A stretch of 64,000 nucleotides of DNA from Cognatiluteimonas telluris (GTDB taxonomy: Bacteria; Pseudomonadota; Gammaproteobacteria; Xanthomonadales; Xanthomonadaceae). The stretch lies in NCBI RefSeq assembly GCF_011320095.1, contig NZ_JAANOY010000001.1, positions 248,001-312,000 of the forward strand, written 5' to 3'. Under the pieces are notes generated by a model that saw only the letters and a list, made by a program, of their open reading frames with translations, was not told the origin of the DNA and did not search any database. The position numbers were made by a program, and so were the translations under genes. Below are positions 28,745-36,945 of the stretch, piece by piece (the stretch's first letter is position 1; the number at the start of each line of letters is the position of its first letter).

Positions 28745-29704
28745 ATGTCGAAACCACTCTTCCACCTTCGGCGTGCCGGCTCCCCGCGTTCCCTCCCGAT
28801 CGCGTGGATCGCCTGCGTCCTGGCGCTGTGCTGGGCACCGGCCGCGATGCCGGCCAAGATCTATCGCTGGACCGATGCCAGCGGCATCGCCCACTACGGC
28901 GATCGCCCGCCGGACAAGCGCCAGCAGGTGCGCGATGTCCGCACGATCCCGGTGCGGGCCGAACCCGCGGCCGTCGCGCGACTGCGCATCGAGACCAGCA
29001 ACGGGCGCACCCTGGCCTGGGCCGACAACCTGATCGACGGCCCGATCGAAGTCATGCTCGATGCCGACGGCGACACCAGCATCACCGGTGCGCCCGCACT
29101 GCCGGCGCGCGCCACGGTCGCCGCCAACGCCAGCGCGGTGGTGTCGGTGCTGTCGGCGGTGGGTACCGGCAGCAACCATTCGGTGGCATTGCGGCTGCAG
29201 ACGGTCCCCGGCGATCCCAACGCACGACCGCGCGATGTCCTGTACCAGTTGCCGTTGCGGCAGTCGGAACAGCGCATCGACCAGGGCTATGGCGGCAGCT
29301 TCAGCCACAACGACGAGCAGAACTATTACGCGGTCGACTTCGTCGCGCCGATCGGTACCCCGGTCCTGGCCGCGCGCGACGGCATCGTGATGGAAATCGA
29401 AAGCGACTTCGACAAGGCCGGGTTGAACCTGGAGAAATTCGGCGGCCGCGCGAACTTCGTGCGCATCCTGCACGACGACGGGACGATGGCGCTGTACGCC
29501 CACCTGCAGGAAAACGGCGTCGTGGTCCGCGTCGGCCAGCATGTCCGGGCCGGACAGCAGATCGGGTCGTCGGGCAATACCGGCTTCACCACCGGCCCCC
29601 ACCTGCACTTCGTCGTGCAGGTCAACCGGGGCATGCGGCTGGAATCGATCCCGTTCCGCATGAGCGGCCCGCAGGGCAAGCTGGCATTCGGCAGCAGCCG
29701 CTGA
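28745..29704 (+). CDS. Periplasmic M23 (LytM) peptidase with DUF4124 domain
   Basis: The ATG at 28745 gives 319 residues. A signal peptide (IAWIACVLALCWAPAAMPA) is followed by a DUF4124 module (KIYRWTDASGIAHYGDRPPD, residues 34-55), then a C-terminal M23 domain. The metal motif reads SHNDEQNYYAVDFVAPIGTPV, with the His several residues before the Asp rather than the usual HxxxD, and the second motif is GPHLHFVVQV. Predicted to cut peptidoglycan cross-bridges or act as a regulator of amidases. It is separated from prfC by 111 bases that include an 8-bp hairpin (29704-29711 with 29722-29729). Confidence 0.87.
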   Translation: MSKPLFHLRRAGSPRSLPIAWIACVLALCWAPAAMPAKIYRWTDASGIAHYGDRPPDKRQQVRDVRTIPVRAEPAAVARLRIETSNGRTLAWADNLIDGPIEVMLDADGDTSITGAPALPARATVAANASAVVSVLSAVGTGSNHSVALRLQTVPGDPNARPRDVLYQLPLRQSEQRIDQGYGGSFSHNDEQNYYAVDFVAPIGTPVLAARDGIVMEIESDFDKAGLNLEKFGGRANFVRILHDDGTMALYAHLQENGVVVRVGQHVRAGQQIGSSGNTGFTTGPHLHFVVQVNRGMRLESIPFRMSGPQGKLAFGSSR

Positions 29705-29765
29705 CCGCCGGCGTCCGGCTTCCGGCGGTTCCCGTGCCAGGACAGGGAAAGGAGGCGGCAGCCGC

Positions 29766-29771
29766 TATAAT
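29766..29771 (+). promoter_or_regulatory. -10 element of prfC
   Basis: A perfect TATAAT in the context CCGCTATAATCGCGGCC lies 45 bases before the prfC start. No good -35 hexamer was found 16-18 bases upstream (CAGGGA is nearest), so only the -10 is claimed. Confidence 0.5.
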
Positions 29772-29815
29772 CGCGGCCTTCCCCGCTTCCTGACGCGCCT
29801 TTGCGCGCCGTTCCC

Positions 29816-31432
29816 ATGTCCGAACAGAAAAGCGAAGTGGCCAGAGAAGCCGCGCGGCGGCGCACGTTCGCGATCATCTCGCACCCCGATGCGGGCAAGA
29901 CCACGCTGACCGAAAAGCTGCTGCTGTTCGGCGGCGCGATCCAGATGGCGGGCAGCGTGAAGGGGCGCAAGGCGGCCCGCCACGCGACCTCTGACTGGAT
30001 GGCGCTGGAAAAGGAACGCGGCATCTCGGTGACGTCGTCGGTGATGCAGTTCCCTTACGAAGGCCGCATTGTCAACCTGCTCGACACGCCCGGCCACGCC
30101 GACTTCGGCGAGGACACGTATCGCGTGCTCACCGCGGTGGATTCGGCGTTGATGGTGATCGACGTCGCCAAGGGCGTGGAGGAACGCACGATCAAGCTGA
30201 TGGAAGTTTGCCGGCTGCGCGACACGCCGATCATGACCTTCATCAACAAGCTCGACCGCGAGGGCCGAAGCCCGATCGACCTGCTGGACGAAGTCGAATC
30301 CGTGCTCGGCATCCAGTGCGCCCCTGTGACCTGGCCGATCGGCATGGGCCAGCGGCTCAAGGGCGTCGTGCACCTGGTTTCGGGCGAAGTCCATTTGTAC
30401 GAGCAGGGGCGAAACTTCACCCGCCAGGACTCGACGATCTTCGCGTCGGTGGACGATCCGCGGCTGGAAGCGCGCATCGGCGCGGACATGCTGCGCGAAC
30501 TGCGCGATGAACTGGAACTGGTGCAGGGCGCGTCGCATCCCTTCGACGCCAGCGCCTACCTCGCCGGCAGGCAGACACCCGTGTTCTTCGGCTCGGCAGT
30601 GAACAACTTCGGCGTGCAGCCGCTGCTGGATTTCTTCGTGGAGCACGCGCCGTCGCCGCGCCCGCGTGCGACCACCTCGCGCGAGGTCGCGCCCGACGAA
30701 CCGCAGCTGTCGGGCTTCGTCTTCAAGATCCAGGCCAACATGGATCCGCAGCACCGCGACCGGGTCGCCTTCATGCGCATCTGTTCGGGCACGTTCAGCG
30801 CCGGCATGAAGGCGCTGCAGGCGCGCACCGGCAAGGAGGTCAAGCTTGCCAATGCGTTGACGTTCATGGCGTCTGATCGTGAGATCGTTGAAACCGCCTA
30901 CCCGGGCGACGTGATCGGCATCCACAACCACGGCACGATCTCGATCGGCGACAGCTTCAGCGAAGGCGAGTCGCTGTCGTTCACCGGCATTCCCAACTTC
31001 GCGCCGGAATTGTTCCGTCGCGCGCGCCTGCGCGATCCCCTGAAGCTCAAGCAGCTGCAAAAGGGCCTGGCGCAGCTGAGCGAGGAAGGCGCGACGCAGT
31101 TCTTCCGGCCGCTGATGTCCAACGACCTGATCCTCGGCGCGGTGGGCACGCTGCAGTTCGACGTGGTCGCCTATCGGCTGAAGGACGAATATGGGGTGGA
31201 TGCGTCGTTCGAACCGGTGCAGGTCACCACCGCGCGCTGGGTCCATTGTGATGACGCCAGGAAGCTCGAGGAATTCCGCGACAAGAACGCGATGAACCTC
31301 GCGGTCGATGCCGCCGGCGAGCTGGTCTACCTCGCCCCGACCCGGGTCAACCTGCAGCTGGCGCAGGAGCGCGCGCCCGCGGTGCGGTTCGCCGCCACCC
31401 GCGAGCACGCGCAGGCGGCCCGGCAGGACTGA
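29816..31432 (+). CDS. prfC: Peptide chain release factor 3
   Basis: The ATG at 29816 gives 538 residues, the family length; a start at 29801 is possible. GTPase that recycles RF1/RF2 from ribosomes. G1 is [15 protein letters not shown], followed by [23 protein letters not shown] (switch I), [16 protein letters not shown] (G3), and [10 protein letters not shown] (G4). The C-terminal domains are complete ([30 protein letters not shown]). It has no missing motifs. Confidence 0.96.
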   Translation: MSEQKSEVAREAARRRTFAIISHPDAGKTTLTEKLLLFGGAIQMAGSVKGRKAARHATSDWMALEKERGISVTSSVMQFPYEGRIVNLLDTPGHADFGEDTYRVLTAVDSALMVIDVAKGVEERTIKLMEVCRLRDTPIMTFINKLDREGRSPIDLLDEVESVLGIQCAPVTWPIGMGQRLKGVVHLVSGEVHLYEQGRNFTRQDSTIFASVDDPRLEARIGADMLRELRDELELVQGASHPFDASAYLAGRQTPVFFGSAVNNFGVQPLLDFFVEHAPSPRPRATTSREVAPDEPQLSGFVFKIQANMDPQHRDRVAFMRICSGTFSAGMKALQARTGKEVKLANALTFMASDREIVETAYPGDVIGIHNHGTISIGDSFSEGESLSFTGIPNFAPELFRRARLRDPLKLKQLQKGLAQLSEEGATQFFRPLMSNDLILGAVGTLQFDVVAYRLKDEYGVDASFEPVQVTTARWVHCDDARKLEEFRDKNAMNLAVDAAGELVYLAPTRVNLQLAQERAPAVRFAATREHAQAARQD

Positions 31433-31637
31433 CCCACCTAAGCATCGGTGGCGTGCGGTGGATGCGCCGTGTCGGCCCGCCCGGGAGGTATCTCGCGAAC
31501 ACGGCGGGCATAGCCGATCCGACGCGCAGTGGGAGGCTTTCACCGCCGGTTGACCTGCCGGCAGTGAAGGTGGCGATCGCATTCATCGCATCGCGTCGCC
31601 ATTCGGACTGTCCTGTCGCGGCGATGCGGGAGTCCCG

Positions 31638-33587
31638 ATGCCCAGCACCACCGTCCCGCCCGTCGCAGCATTGCGCCGCCACCCCCGGCTAACCGGCCTG
31701 GCGGTGCTGGCGATCACCATCGTGGTCCTCGTCGCCATGTGGGACTGGAACTGGTTCAAGGGCCCGGTGGAGCGCCAGGTGCAATCGCGCACCGGCCGCA
31801 GTTTCGACATCGGCGGCCAGCTGGATGTCGACTTGGGCCGCGTCACCACCATCCGCGCCGACAAGCTGCGCTTCGGCAACGCCGATTGGTCGAAGCAGGA
31901 CACGATGGCGAGCGTCGACCGGCTCGACTTCGGCATCGAAGTCTGGCCACTGCTGTTCCACCGCCAGGTGCGCATCCCGACGATCCACCTGGCGCATCCG
32001 GAACTGTTGCTCGAGAAAGGTCCCAAGGGCGTCGGCAACTGGGTGTTCGGCGAACAGGGCAATACCCGGGCGCGATTCGGGCGCCTTTGGATCGACGACG
32101 GCCACCTGCACTACCGCGACGCCGCGGCCAGGACCGACATCGAGGTCCAGGTCGACAGCACCGCGCCCGGCAAGGGCGATGTTGCCCCGCCGATCGACGT
32201 CAAGGGCAGCGGTCGCTGGCAGGGCAATCCCTTCAGCGTGCAGGGCCACGCGCAGTCGCCGCTGGCGTTGCGCGACAAGCAGCAGCCGTATCGGATCGAT
32301 GCCAACGCGAGGGCGGGCGCGACCCGCGCGCATGCGCGCGGCACCCTGGTCGATCCGCTGCAACTGCGCGACTTCGACCTCATGCTTGCACTCAGCGGCC
32401 AGGATCTTGAAGCGCTCTACCCGATGCTCGGCATCGCGTTGCCGCCATCGCCGCCATATGCGTTCGACGGCCGGCTGACACGCGACCTGGATGGCAAGCG
32501 GTCGACGTGGCACTACCACGACTTCCACGGCAAGGTCGGTGACAGCGACCTTGCAGGGGATGCCGACATCACGGTCGGCGGCAAGCGACCGTTCCTGAAG
32601 GCGGACCTGGTTTCGCAACGGCTGGACTTCGACGACCTGGCGGTCTTCATCGGCAAGGCGCCGCAGTCCGGAGGCGGCGAATCCACCAACGCCAGCCTCA
32701 GCGCCCTGTCGGCGCGCGAGGCCGCGAGCACGCGCGTGATCCCCGACACGCCCTACAACCTGGCCAAGCTGCGCGCGATGGATGCCGACGTGCGCTGGAA
32801 GGCGCGCCGGATCAACGCGCCCAGGTTGCCGCTGGACGACATGGATGCGCACCTGAAACTCGATGCCGGCGTGCTGCAGCTGGTTCCGCTGGATTTCGGC
32901 GTGGCCGACGGCCATATCCGATCGACCATCCGCATGGATGCCAGCCGGACGCCGATCCAGACCCACGCCGAGATCGCGATGCGCGGGCTGGACCTGGGCA
33001 AGCTGATGCCCGAGCCCAAGCTGGTGAAGGAGGCGATCGGCAAGGTCGGCGGGCGGGCGGCGCTGACGGGTAGCGGCAATTCGATCGCGAAAATGCTGGG
33101 CAGCTCCGATGGCGATGTTGCCGTCGGCATGGGGCGCGGACGCATCAGCAACCTGGTGATGGAACTGGCCGGGATCGATATCGAGGAGTCGTTGAAATAC
33201 TTGATCGAAGGCGACCACACGATCCCGATCCGCTGCGCGTTCGGCGACTTCTCCGTCGCCAACGGCGTGATGACGTCGCGCGCGCTGGCGTTCGACACCA
33301 CCGACACGATCATTGTCGGCGACGGCAGCATCAACCTGCGCGAGGAGACGCTGGATCTCCGGTTGCGCCCGCGCCCGAAGGACCGCAGCCTGCTGGTGCT
33401 GCGTTCGCCGCTGGTCGTGGGCGGGACGTTCAAGGACCCCAGCTTCCGGCCCGACCTCAAGCGCCTGGGGCTGCGGGGGGCGATCGCGCTGGCGCTGGGC
33501 AGCATCGCCCCCCCGGCGGCGCTATTGGCGACGCTCGAACTCGGACCCGGGAAGAATGCCGACTGCGGCGGGCATTACGCCAAATGA
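31638..33587 (+). CDS. AsmA family envelope protein
   Basis: The 649-residue protein has an N-terminal membrane anchor (LAVLAITIVVLVAMW) followed by the AsmA start FKGPVERQVQSRTGRSFDIGGQLDVDLGR and a long periplasmic beta-rich groove. The C-terminal AsmA region reads VRSTIRMD-like segments, LDLRLRPRPKDRSLLVLRSPLVVGGTFKDPSFRPDLKRLGLRGA. AsmA-like proteins are thought to bridge the periplasm and move phospholipid to the outer membrane. The upstream region (31433-31637, 205 bases) has no recognisable gene; a 5-bp CCACC/GGTGG dyad follows prfC. Confidence 0.87.
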   Translation: MPSTTVPPVAALRRHPRLTGLAVLAITIVVLVAMWDWNWFKGPVERQVQSRTGRSFDIGGQLDVDLGRVTTIRADKLRFGNADWSKQDTMASVDRLDFGIEVWPLLFHRQVRIPTIHLAHPELLLEKGPKGVGNWVFGEQGNTRARFGRLWIDDGHLHYRDAAARTDIEVQVDSTAPGKGDVAPPIDVKGSGRWQGNPFSVQGHAQSPLALRDKQQPYRIDANARAGATRAHARGTLVDPLQLRDFDLMLALSGQDLEALYPMLGIALPPSPPYAFDGRLTRDLDGKRSTWHYHDFHGKVGDSDLAGDADITVGGKRPFLKADLVSQRLDFDDLAVFIGKAPQSGGGESTNASLSALSAREAASTRVIPDTPYNLAKLRAMDADVRWKARRINAPRLPLDDMDAHLKLDAGVLQLVPLDFGVADGHIRSTIRMDASRTPIQTHAEIAMRGLDLGKLMPEPKLVKEAIGKVGGRAALTGSGNSIAKMLGSSDGDVAVGMGRGRISNLVMELAGIDIEESLKYLIEGDHTIPIRCAFGDFSVANGVMTSRALAFDTTDTIIVGDGSINLREETLDLRLRPRPKDRSLLVLRSPLVVGGTFKDPSFRPDLKRLGLRGAIALALGSIAPPAALLATLELGPGKNADCGGHYAK

Positions 33588-33674
33588 CGGTCGCCTGGCC
33601 TGGAGTGGCTGGGGAACCGGGACCAGGCAACCGCATCGGCACCCAGCCGAAGCCAAGGCAGCGTTGCCGGGTGG

Positions 33675-34106
33675 TCAACCGGTGGGCATCGGAGATGGCC
33701 GCCCGCCCGCGCGGCCGTCTTCCATCGACAGCGCGCTGGCCATGACGTAGTGCCCATCCAGATCGCGCAGCGCGAATTCCATCGTGCCGGTATGCGGGCT
33801 CAGGTGCGGCTCGTGCTCGAGGCGTTCGACCAGCCTGCGCGCCCGCTGCAGCGTCGCATCGAAATCGGCGACGCGGAAAAACAGCAGCAGGCCTTTGCCC
33901 GGAGCCCCTGGACCTGGATCCTTCAATGGCGGGTGTTCGTGCGCGCCCCAGGCATGCAGGCACAGCAGCACGGTGCCGTCGGTATCGAGCACCTGGCCGA
34001 AGTCCCCGTGCGCCGCTGGCGTCATCGCAAGTCCCAGCAGCGACTGGTACCAGCGCAGGGCGACGGCCACGTCCGCCACGCCGATGATCGTCCACAGGCG
34101 CCGCAC
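33675..34106 (-). CDS. VOC (glyoxalase/bleomycin-resistance fold) protein
   Basis: The GTG at 34106 begins at the domain edge (RRLWTIIGVADVAVALRWYQSLLGL) and gives 143 residues; the longer frame is the CBS gene's shadow. The rest, TVLLCLHAWGAHEHPPL, GKGLLLFFRVADFDATLQRARRLVE and EFALRDLDGHYVMAS, is a single VOC unit. The usual metal-binding His/Glu positions are not clearly kept, so it may be a binding rather than catalytic member. It starts 8 bases after the CBS gene stop, in the same operon. Confidence 0.78.
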   Translation of the reverse strand: MRRLWTIIGVADVAVALRWYQSLLGLAMTPAAHGDFGQVLDTDGTVLLCLHAWGAHEHPPLKDPGPGAPGKGLLLFFRVADFDATLQRARRLVERLEHEPHLSPHTGTMEFALRDLDGHYVMASALSMEDGRAGGRPSPMPTG

Positions 34107-34114
34107 GGCAGGCC

Positions 34115-34543
34115 CTAGCTGGCGATGTAGCGCTGCAACTGTTCCAGTTCGACCTGCTGGTCCTCGATCACCGCCTTGACCAGGTCGCCGATCGAAACCA
34201 CGCCAAGCACGGCATTGCCTTCCACTACCGGCAGGTGGCGGATGCGGCGCTCGGTGACGATCTGCATGCACTGGTCGCTGTTGTGGTCGAGCCCGACGCT
34301 GACCACCTGGGGGGTCATGATGTCGCGCACCGGCGTGTCTTTCGACGAGCGCCCCTGCAATACGATCTTGCGCGCATAGTCGCGCTCGGAAACGATCCCG
34401 ACGAGCTTGCCGGCCTCCATCACCAGCAGCGCGCCGATGCGCTTGTCGGCCATCAGGCCGATCGCTTCGTATACGGGCGCGTTGGGCCCGATCGCGAATA
34501 CCTCAGGCGTTTTCGCCTCGAGCAACTGGCGTACGGTGCGCAT
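34115..34543 (-). CDS. CBS-pair domain protein
   Basis: The 142-residue protein is two CBS motifs: VYEAIGLMADKRIGALLVMEAGKLVGIVSERDYARK and DQCMQIVTERRIRHLPVVEGNAVLGVVSIGDLVK. CBS pairs bind adenosyl nucleotides and regulate partners; stand-alone proteins like this are soluble energy sensors. The start at 34543 has AGGAG seven bases upstream and lies 41 bases inside the end of the glycosyltransferase gene, so translation is probably coupled. Confidence 0.92.
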   Translation of the reverse strand: MRTVRQLLEAKTPEVFAIGPNAPVYEAIGLMADKRIGALLVMEAGKLVGIVSERDYARKIVLQGRSSKDTPVRDIMTPQVVSVGLDHNSDQCMQIVTERRIRHLPVVEGNAVLGVVSIGDLVKAVIEDQQVELEQLQRYIAS

Positions 34544-35522
34544 CGCTGTCTCCTGCGGGAGCCTGGGCCGAGGATACTCCCGACGCCGGGCGCCACGTGT
34601 CGACGAGGTAGAGCGGCCGCTGCTTGGATTCGGTGTACAGGCGGCCGAGGTATTCGCCGATCAGGCCCAGGGCGACCAGCTGCACCCCGCCCAGGAACAG
34701 GATCACCGACATCATCGTCGGCCAGCCGGCGACCGGGTCGCCCCACAGCAGCGCCTTGGCCACGATCCACAGCGCGTAGGCGAAGGCGAGCAACGCCGTG
34801 ACGACGCCGAGATAGGTCGCCAGCCGCAATGGCGCGGTGGTGAAACTGGTGATGCCCTCGAGCGCGAAATTCCACAGCCTCCAGAAGTTGAACTTGCTGT
34901 CGCCGGCCACGCGCGCTTCGCGCTGGTAGGGAATCGAGACCTGGCGGAAGCCGATCCAGCCGAACAGGCCCTTCATGAAGCGATGGCGCTCGCGCAACTG
35001 CCGCAACGCGGCCAGCGCGCGCGGCGACAGCAGCCGGAAGTCGCCGGTGTCGGCGGGAATCGGCGTCTTCGACAGGCGTCCGATCAGCCGGTAGAAGCCG
35101 TGCGCGGTGGATTTCTTCAGCCAGCCCTCGCCCTCGCGCAAGGTGCGGGTGCCATGGACGTCGTCGAAGCCTTCGCGCCATTTGGCGACGAACTGCGGGA
35201 TCAGCTCCGGCGGATCCTGGCCGTCGGCATCGAGCAGCAGCGCGGCGCCTTCGTCGATGAGGTCCAGCCCGGCGGTCAACGCGGCCTCCTTGCCGAAATT
35301 GCGCGACAGCCGCAGCAGCGCCACCCGCGGATCGGCCGCGGCGATCTGCTGCAGGACGCGCCAGCTTCCATCGCGGCTGCCGTCGTCGACGTACAGCACG
35401 CGCGACTCCACGCCGCCGGCGCGCAAGCCGTCCAGCACCGTGGCCAGGCGCGGATGCAGCAGCGGCAAGGCGGCTTCCTCATTGAAGGCGGCCACGACGA
35501 CGGTCAACAGGGTTCGATCCAT
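34503..35522 (-). CDS. Family 2 membrane glycosyltransferase (GtrB/DPM-like)
   Basis: The 339-residue protein has a GT-A domain: TVVVAAFNEEAALPLL, VLYVDDGSRDGSWRVLQQIAA, and LLLDADGQDPPELIPQF (DxD-type motif), then an ADTGDFRLLS acceptor segment. Two membrane helices near the C-terminus (ATYLGVVTALLAFAYALWIVAKALLWG, MMSVILFLGGVQLVALGLIGEYLGRLYTE) match polyprenyl-phosphate glycosyltransferases such as GtrB. It likely transfers a sugar to undecaprenyl phosphate at the inner membrane for surface polysaccharide modification. The matching flippase is not adjacent. Confidence 0.9.
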   Translation of the reverse strand: MDRTLLTVVVAAFNEEAALPLLHPRLATVLDGLRAGGVESRVLYVDDGSRDGSWRVLQQIAAADPRVALLRLSRNFGKEAALTAGLDLIDEGAALLLDADGQDPPELIPQFVAKWREGFDDVHGTRTLREGEGWLKKSTAHGFYRLIGRLSKTPIPADTGDFRLLSPRALAALRQLRERHRFMKGLFGWIGFRQVSIPYQREARVAGDSKFNFWRLWNFALEGITSFTTAPLRLATYLGVVTALLAFAYALWIVAKALLWGDPVAGWPTMMSVILFLGGVQLVALGLIGEYLGRLYTESKQRPLYLVDTWRPASGVSSAQAPAGDSDAHRTPVARGENA

Positions 35523-35550
35523 GGCGCGATGGTGCCAGCGCCGCGGGGGG

Positions 35551-35585
35551 TTGACACTGTTCTATATTTCCGGAATTATGGAATT
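35551..35585 (+). promoter_or_regulatory. Promoter and palindromic operator of the arsenic operon
   Basis: TTGACA (35551-35556) and AATTAT (35574-35579) are 17 bases apart. Between and over the -10 lies a palindrome with core TTCCGGAA (35568-35575), extendable to ATATTTCCGGAATTAT with 14 of 16 positions symmetric. This is well placed for ArsR repression. A direct repeat of GGAATTATGGAATTATG abuts the arsR start. Confidence 0.75.
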
Positions 35586-35903
35586 ATGAATCACGCAGAC
35601 GCCGTCGACGCCCTCTCCGCCCTGGCCAACTCCACCCGCCTGGCGGCCTTCCGCGCACTGGTGGAGGCCGGGGCCGGCGGCCTGCCGGTCGGCGGCCTGC
35701 GCGAGTTGCTCGACATCCCGCCAGCCACCCTCAGCGCGCATCTCAACGTGCTGCGCGCGGCCGGGCTGGTCGACGACACCCGCGAAGGCCGCGTCATCCG
35801 CGTGCGCGCGAGCTACCCGCGCATGGACGCCCTGCTTGCCTACCTGACCGACAACTGCTGCGCCAGCGGCGATTGCGATCCCACCTGCCCACCCCGGAGT
35901 TGA
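35586..35903 (+). CDS. arsR: ArsR family arsenic-responsive repressor
   Basis: The ATG at 35586 gives 105 residues. Winged helix with VDALSALANSTRLAAFRALVEAG and the recognition helix LDIPPATLSAHLNVLRAAGLV. It lacks the classical ELCVCDL metal site in the recognition helix, and instead has C-terminal cysteines C91, C92, C97 and C101 (NCCASGDCDPTC), reminiscent of the As(III) site of Acidithiobacillus ArsR (C95, C96, C102). It should repress its own operon from the palindrome upstream and release with arsenite. Confidence 0.92.
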   Translation: MNHADAVDALSALANSTRLAAFRALVEAGAGGLPVGGLRELLDIPPATLSAHLNVLRAAGLVDDTREGRVIRVRASYPRMDALLAYLTDNCCASGDCDPTCPPRS

Positions 35904-35907
35904 TGCC

Positions 35908-36459
35908 ATGACCAGCCACCGTTTCCACGTCCACCTCCACGTTTCCGACCTGGAGGCCAACCTCGCCTTCTATTCGCGCCTGTTCGGCGCCGCCCCGAGC
36001 GTGCGCAAGGACGATTACGCCAAATGGATGCTCGAGGATCCGCGCTTGAACTTCGCGATTTCCACCGGCAAGTCCGGCGCATCCGGAATCGCCCACCTCG
36101 GGCTGCAGGCGGAAACCGCCGACGCGCTCGCCGCGGTCGGCGAGCGGCTGCGGTCGGCCGATGCCATCGGGCTGGCGGAGGCGGGCACCACCTGCTGCTA
36201 CGCGCGGTCGGACAAGTTCTGGGCGCAGGATCCACAGGGCGTGCTCTGGGAAACCTTCCACACCCATGGCGATGCGACCACGTACTACGCCGACCCCGCC
36301 AGCGATCCGGTGGCGCGTGACCGCTGCTGCGGGCCGTCGCTGGCTGGCATTGAAAGTCCGGACGCGAAGGCTGGCGCGGCGGCAGGCAGCTGCAAGTCCT
36401 CCTGCAGCGTGCCGGCCACCGAGCAGGTCGCCGGCGAGACGGCCGCGTGCTGCGCATGA
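35908..36459 (+). CDS. arsI: ArsI-type C-As lyase
   Basis: The 183-residue VOC-fold protein has the residues known in ArsI: C96 and C97 (TTCCYA) for the arsenical, and H8 or H10, H63 and E115 for Fe(II). The family cleaves the C-As bond of trivalent methyl- and aryl-arsenicals to arsenite; relatives are also labelled CadI. Residues 135-183 form an unusual cysteine-rich tail (RDRCCGPS, AGSCKSSCS, AACCA) that may bind metal. It begins 4 bases after arsR and its stop overlaps arsC. Confidence 0.9.
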   Translation: MTSHRFHVHLHVSDLEANLAFYSRLFGAAPSVRKDDYAKWMLEDPRLNFAISTGKSGASGIAHLGLQAETADALAAVGERLRSADAIGLAEAGTTCCYARSDKFWAQDPQGVLWETFHTHGDATTYYADPASDPVARDRCCGPSLAGIESPDAKAGAAAGSCKSSCSVPATEQVAGETAACCA

Positions 36460-36860
36460 CCCCGGCCACGCCGCGACGCGTGCTGTTCGTCTGCGTCGAG
36501 AACTCCAATCGCAGCCAGATGGCGGAAGCCTTCGCGCGCGTGCACGGCGGCGACGCGGTCGAAGCCTACAGCGCAGGCTCCAGTCCCTCGGGGCACGTCA
36601 ATCCCAAGGCCATCCGCTTCATGGACGAGCTGGGCCATGACCTGCGCGCGCACGCATCGAAATCGCTCGACGCGGTCGTGGGCCTGGAATTCGACGCGGT
36701 GGTGACGATGGGTTGCGGCGACCGGTGTCCGTCGGTTCCGGCCAGGCGACGCGAGGAGTGGGCGCTGCCCGATCCCCGCGACATGGACGACGCCGGCTAT
36801 CGACGCGTGCGCGATGAAATCGGCGCGCGCGTTTTGGCGCTGCTGCGGGAGATTGCATGA
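36456..36860 (+). CDS. arsC: Arsenate reductase, low-molecular-weight phosphatase type
   Basis: The ATG at 36456 overlaps the arsI stop (ATGA) and gives 134 residues. The CX5R loop is CVENSNR (C13-R19) in VLFVCVENSNRSQMAEAFA. A second cysteine pair in MGCGDRCPSVP supports a thioredoxin-linked mechanism. Reduces arsenate to arsenite for export by the pump encoded next. Confidence 0.93.
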   Translation: MTPATPRRVLFVCVENSNRSQMAEAFARVHGGDAVEAYSAGSSPSGHVNPKAIRFMDELGHDLRAHASKSLDAVVGLEFDAVVTMGCGDRCPSVPARRREEWALPDPRDMDDAGYRRVRDEIGARVLALLREIA

Positions 36861-36945
36861 GCGGTTACGCGCGCCACGCGGCGCTCGCATGCGCGCTGGA
36901 CGGTTTCGATGCACATGCCGATAACGACACCGGCAGGGCTGCCAC

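Noticed and set aside
26032-28857. 941-codon minus-strand frame opposite the GGDEF-EAL gene
   Set aside because: Antisense shadow; GGDEF, EAL and MASE1 motifs are on the plus strand.
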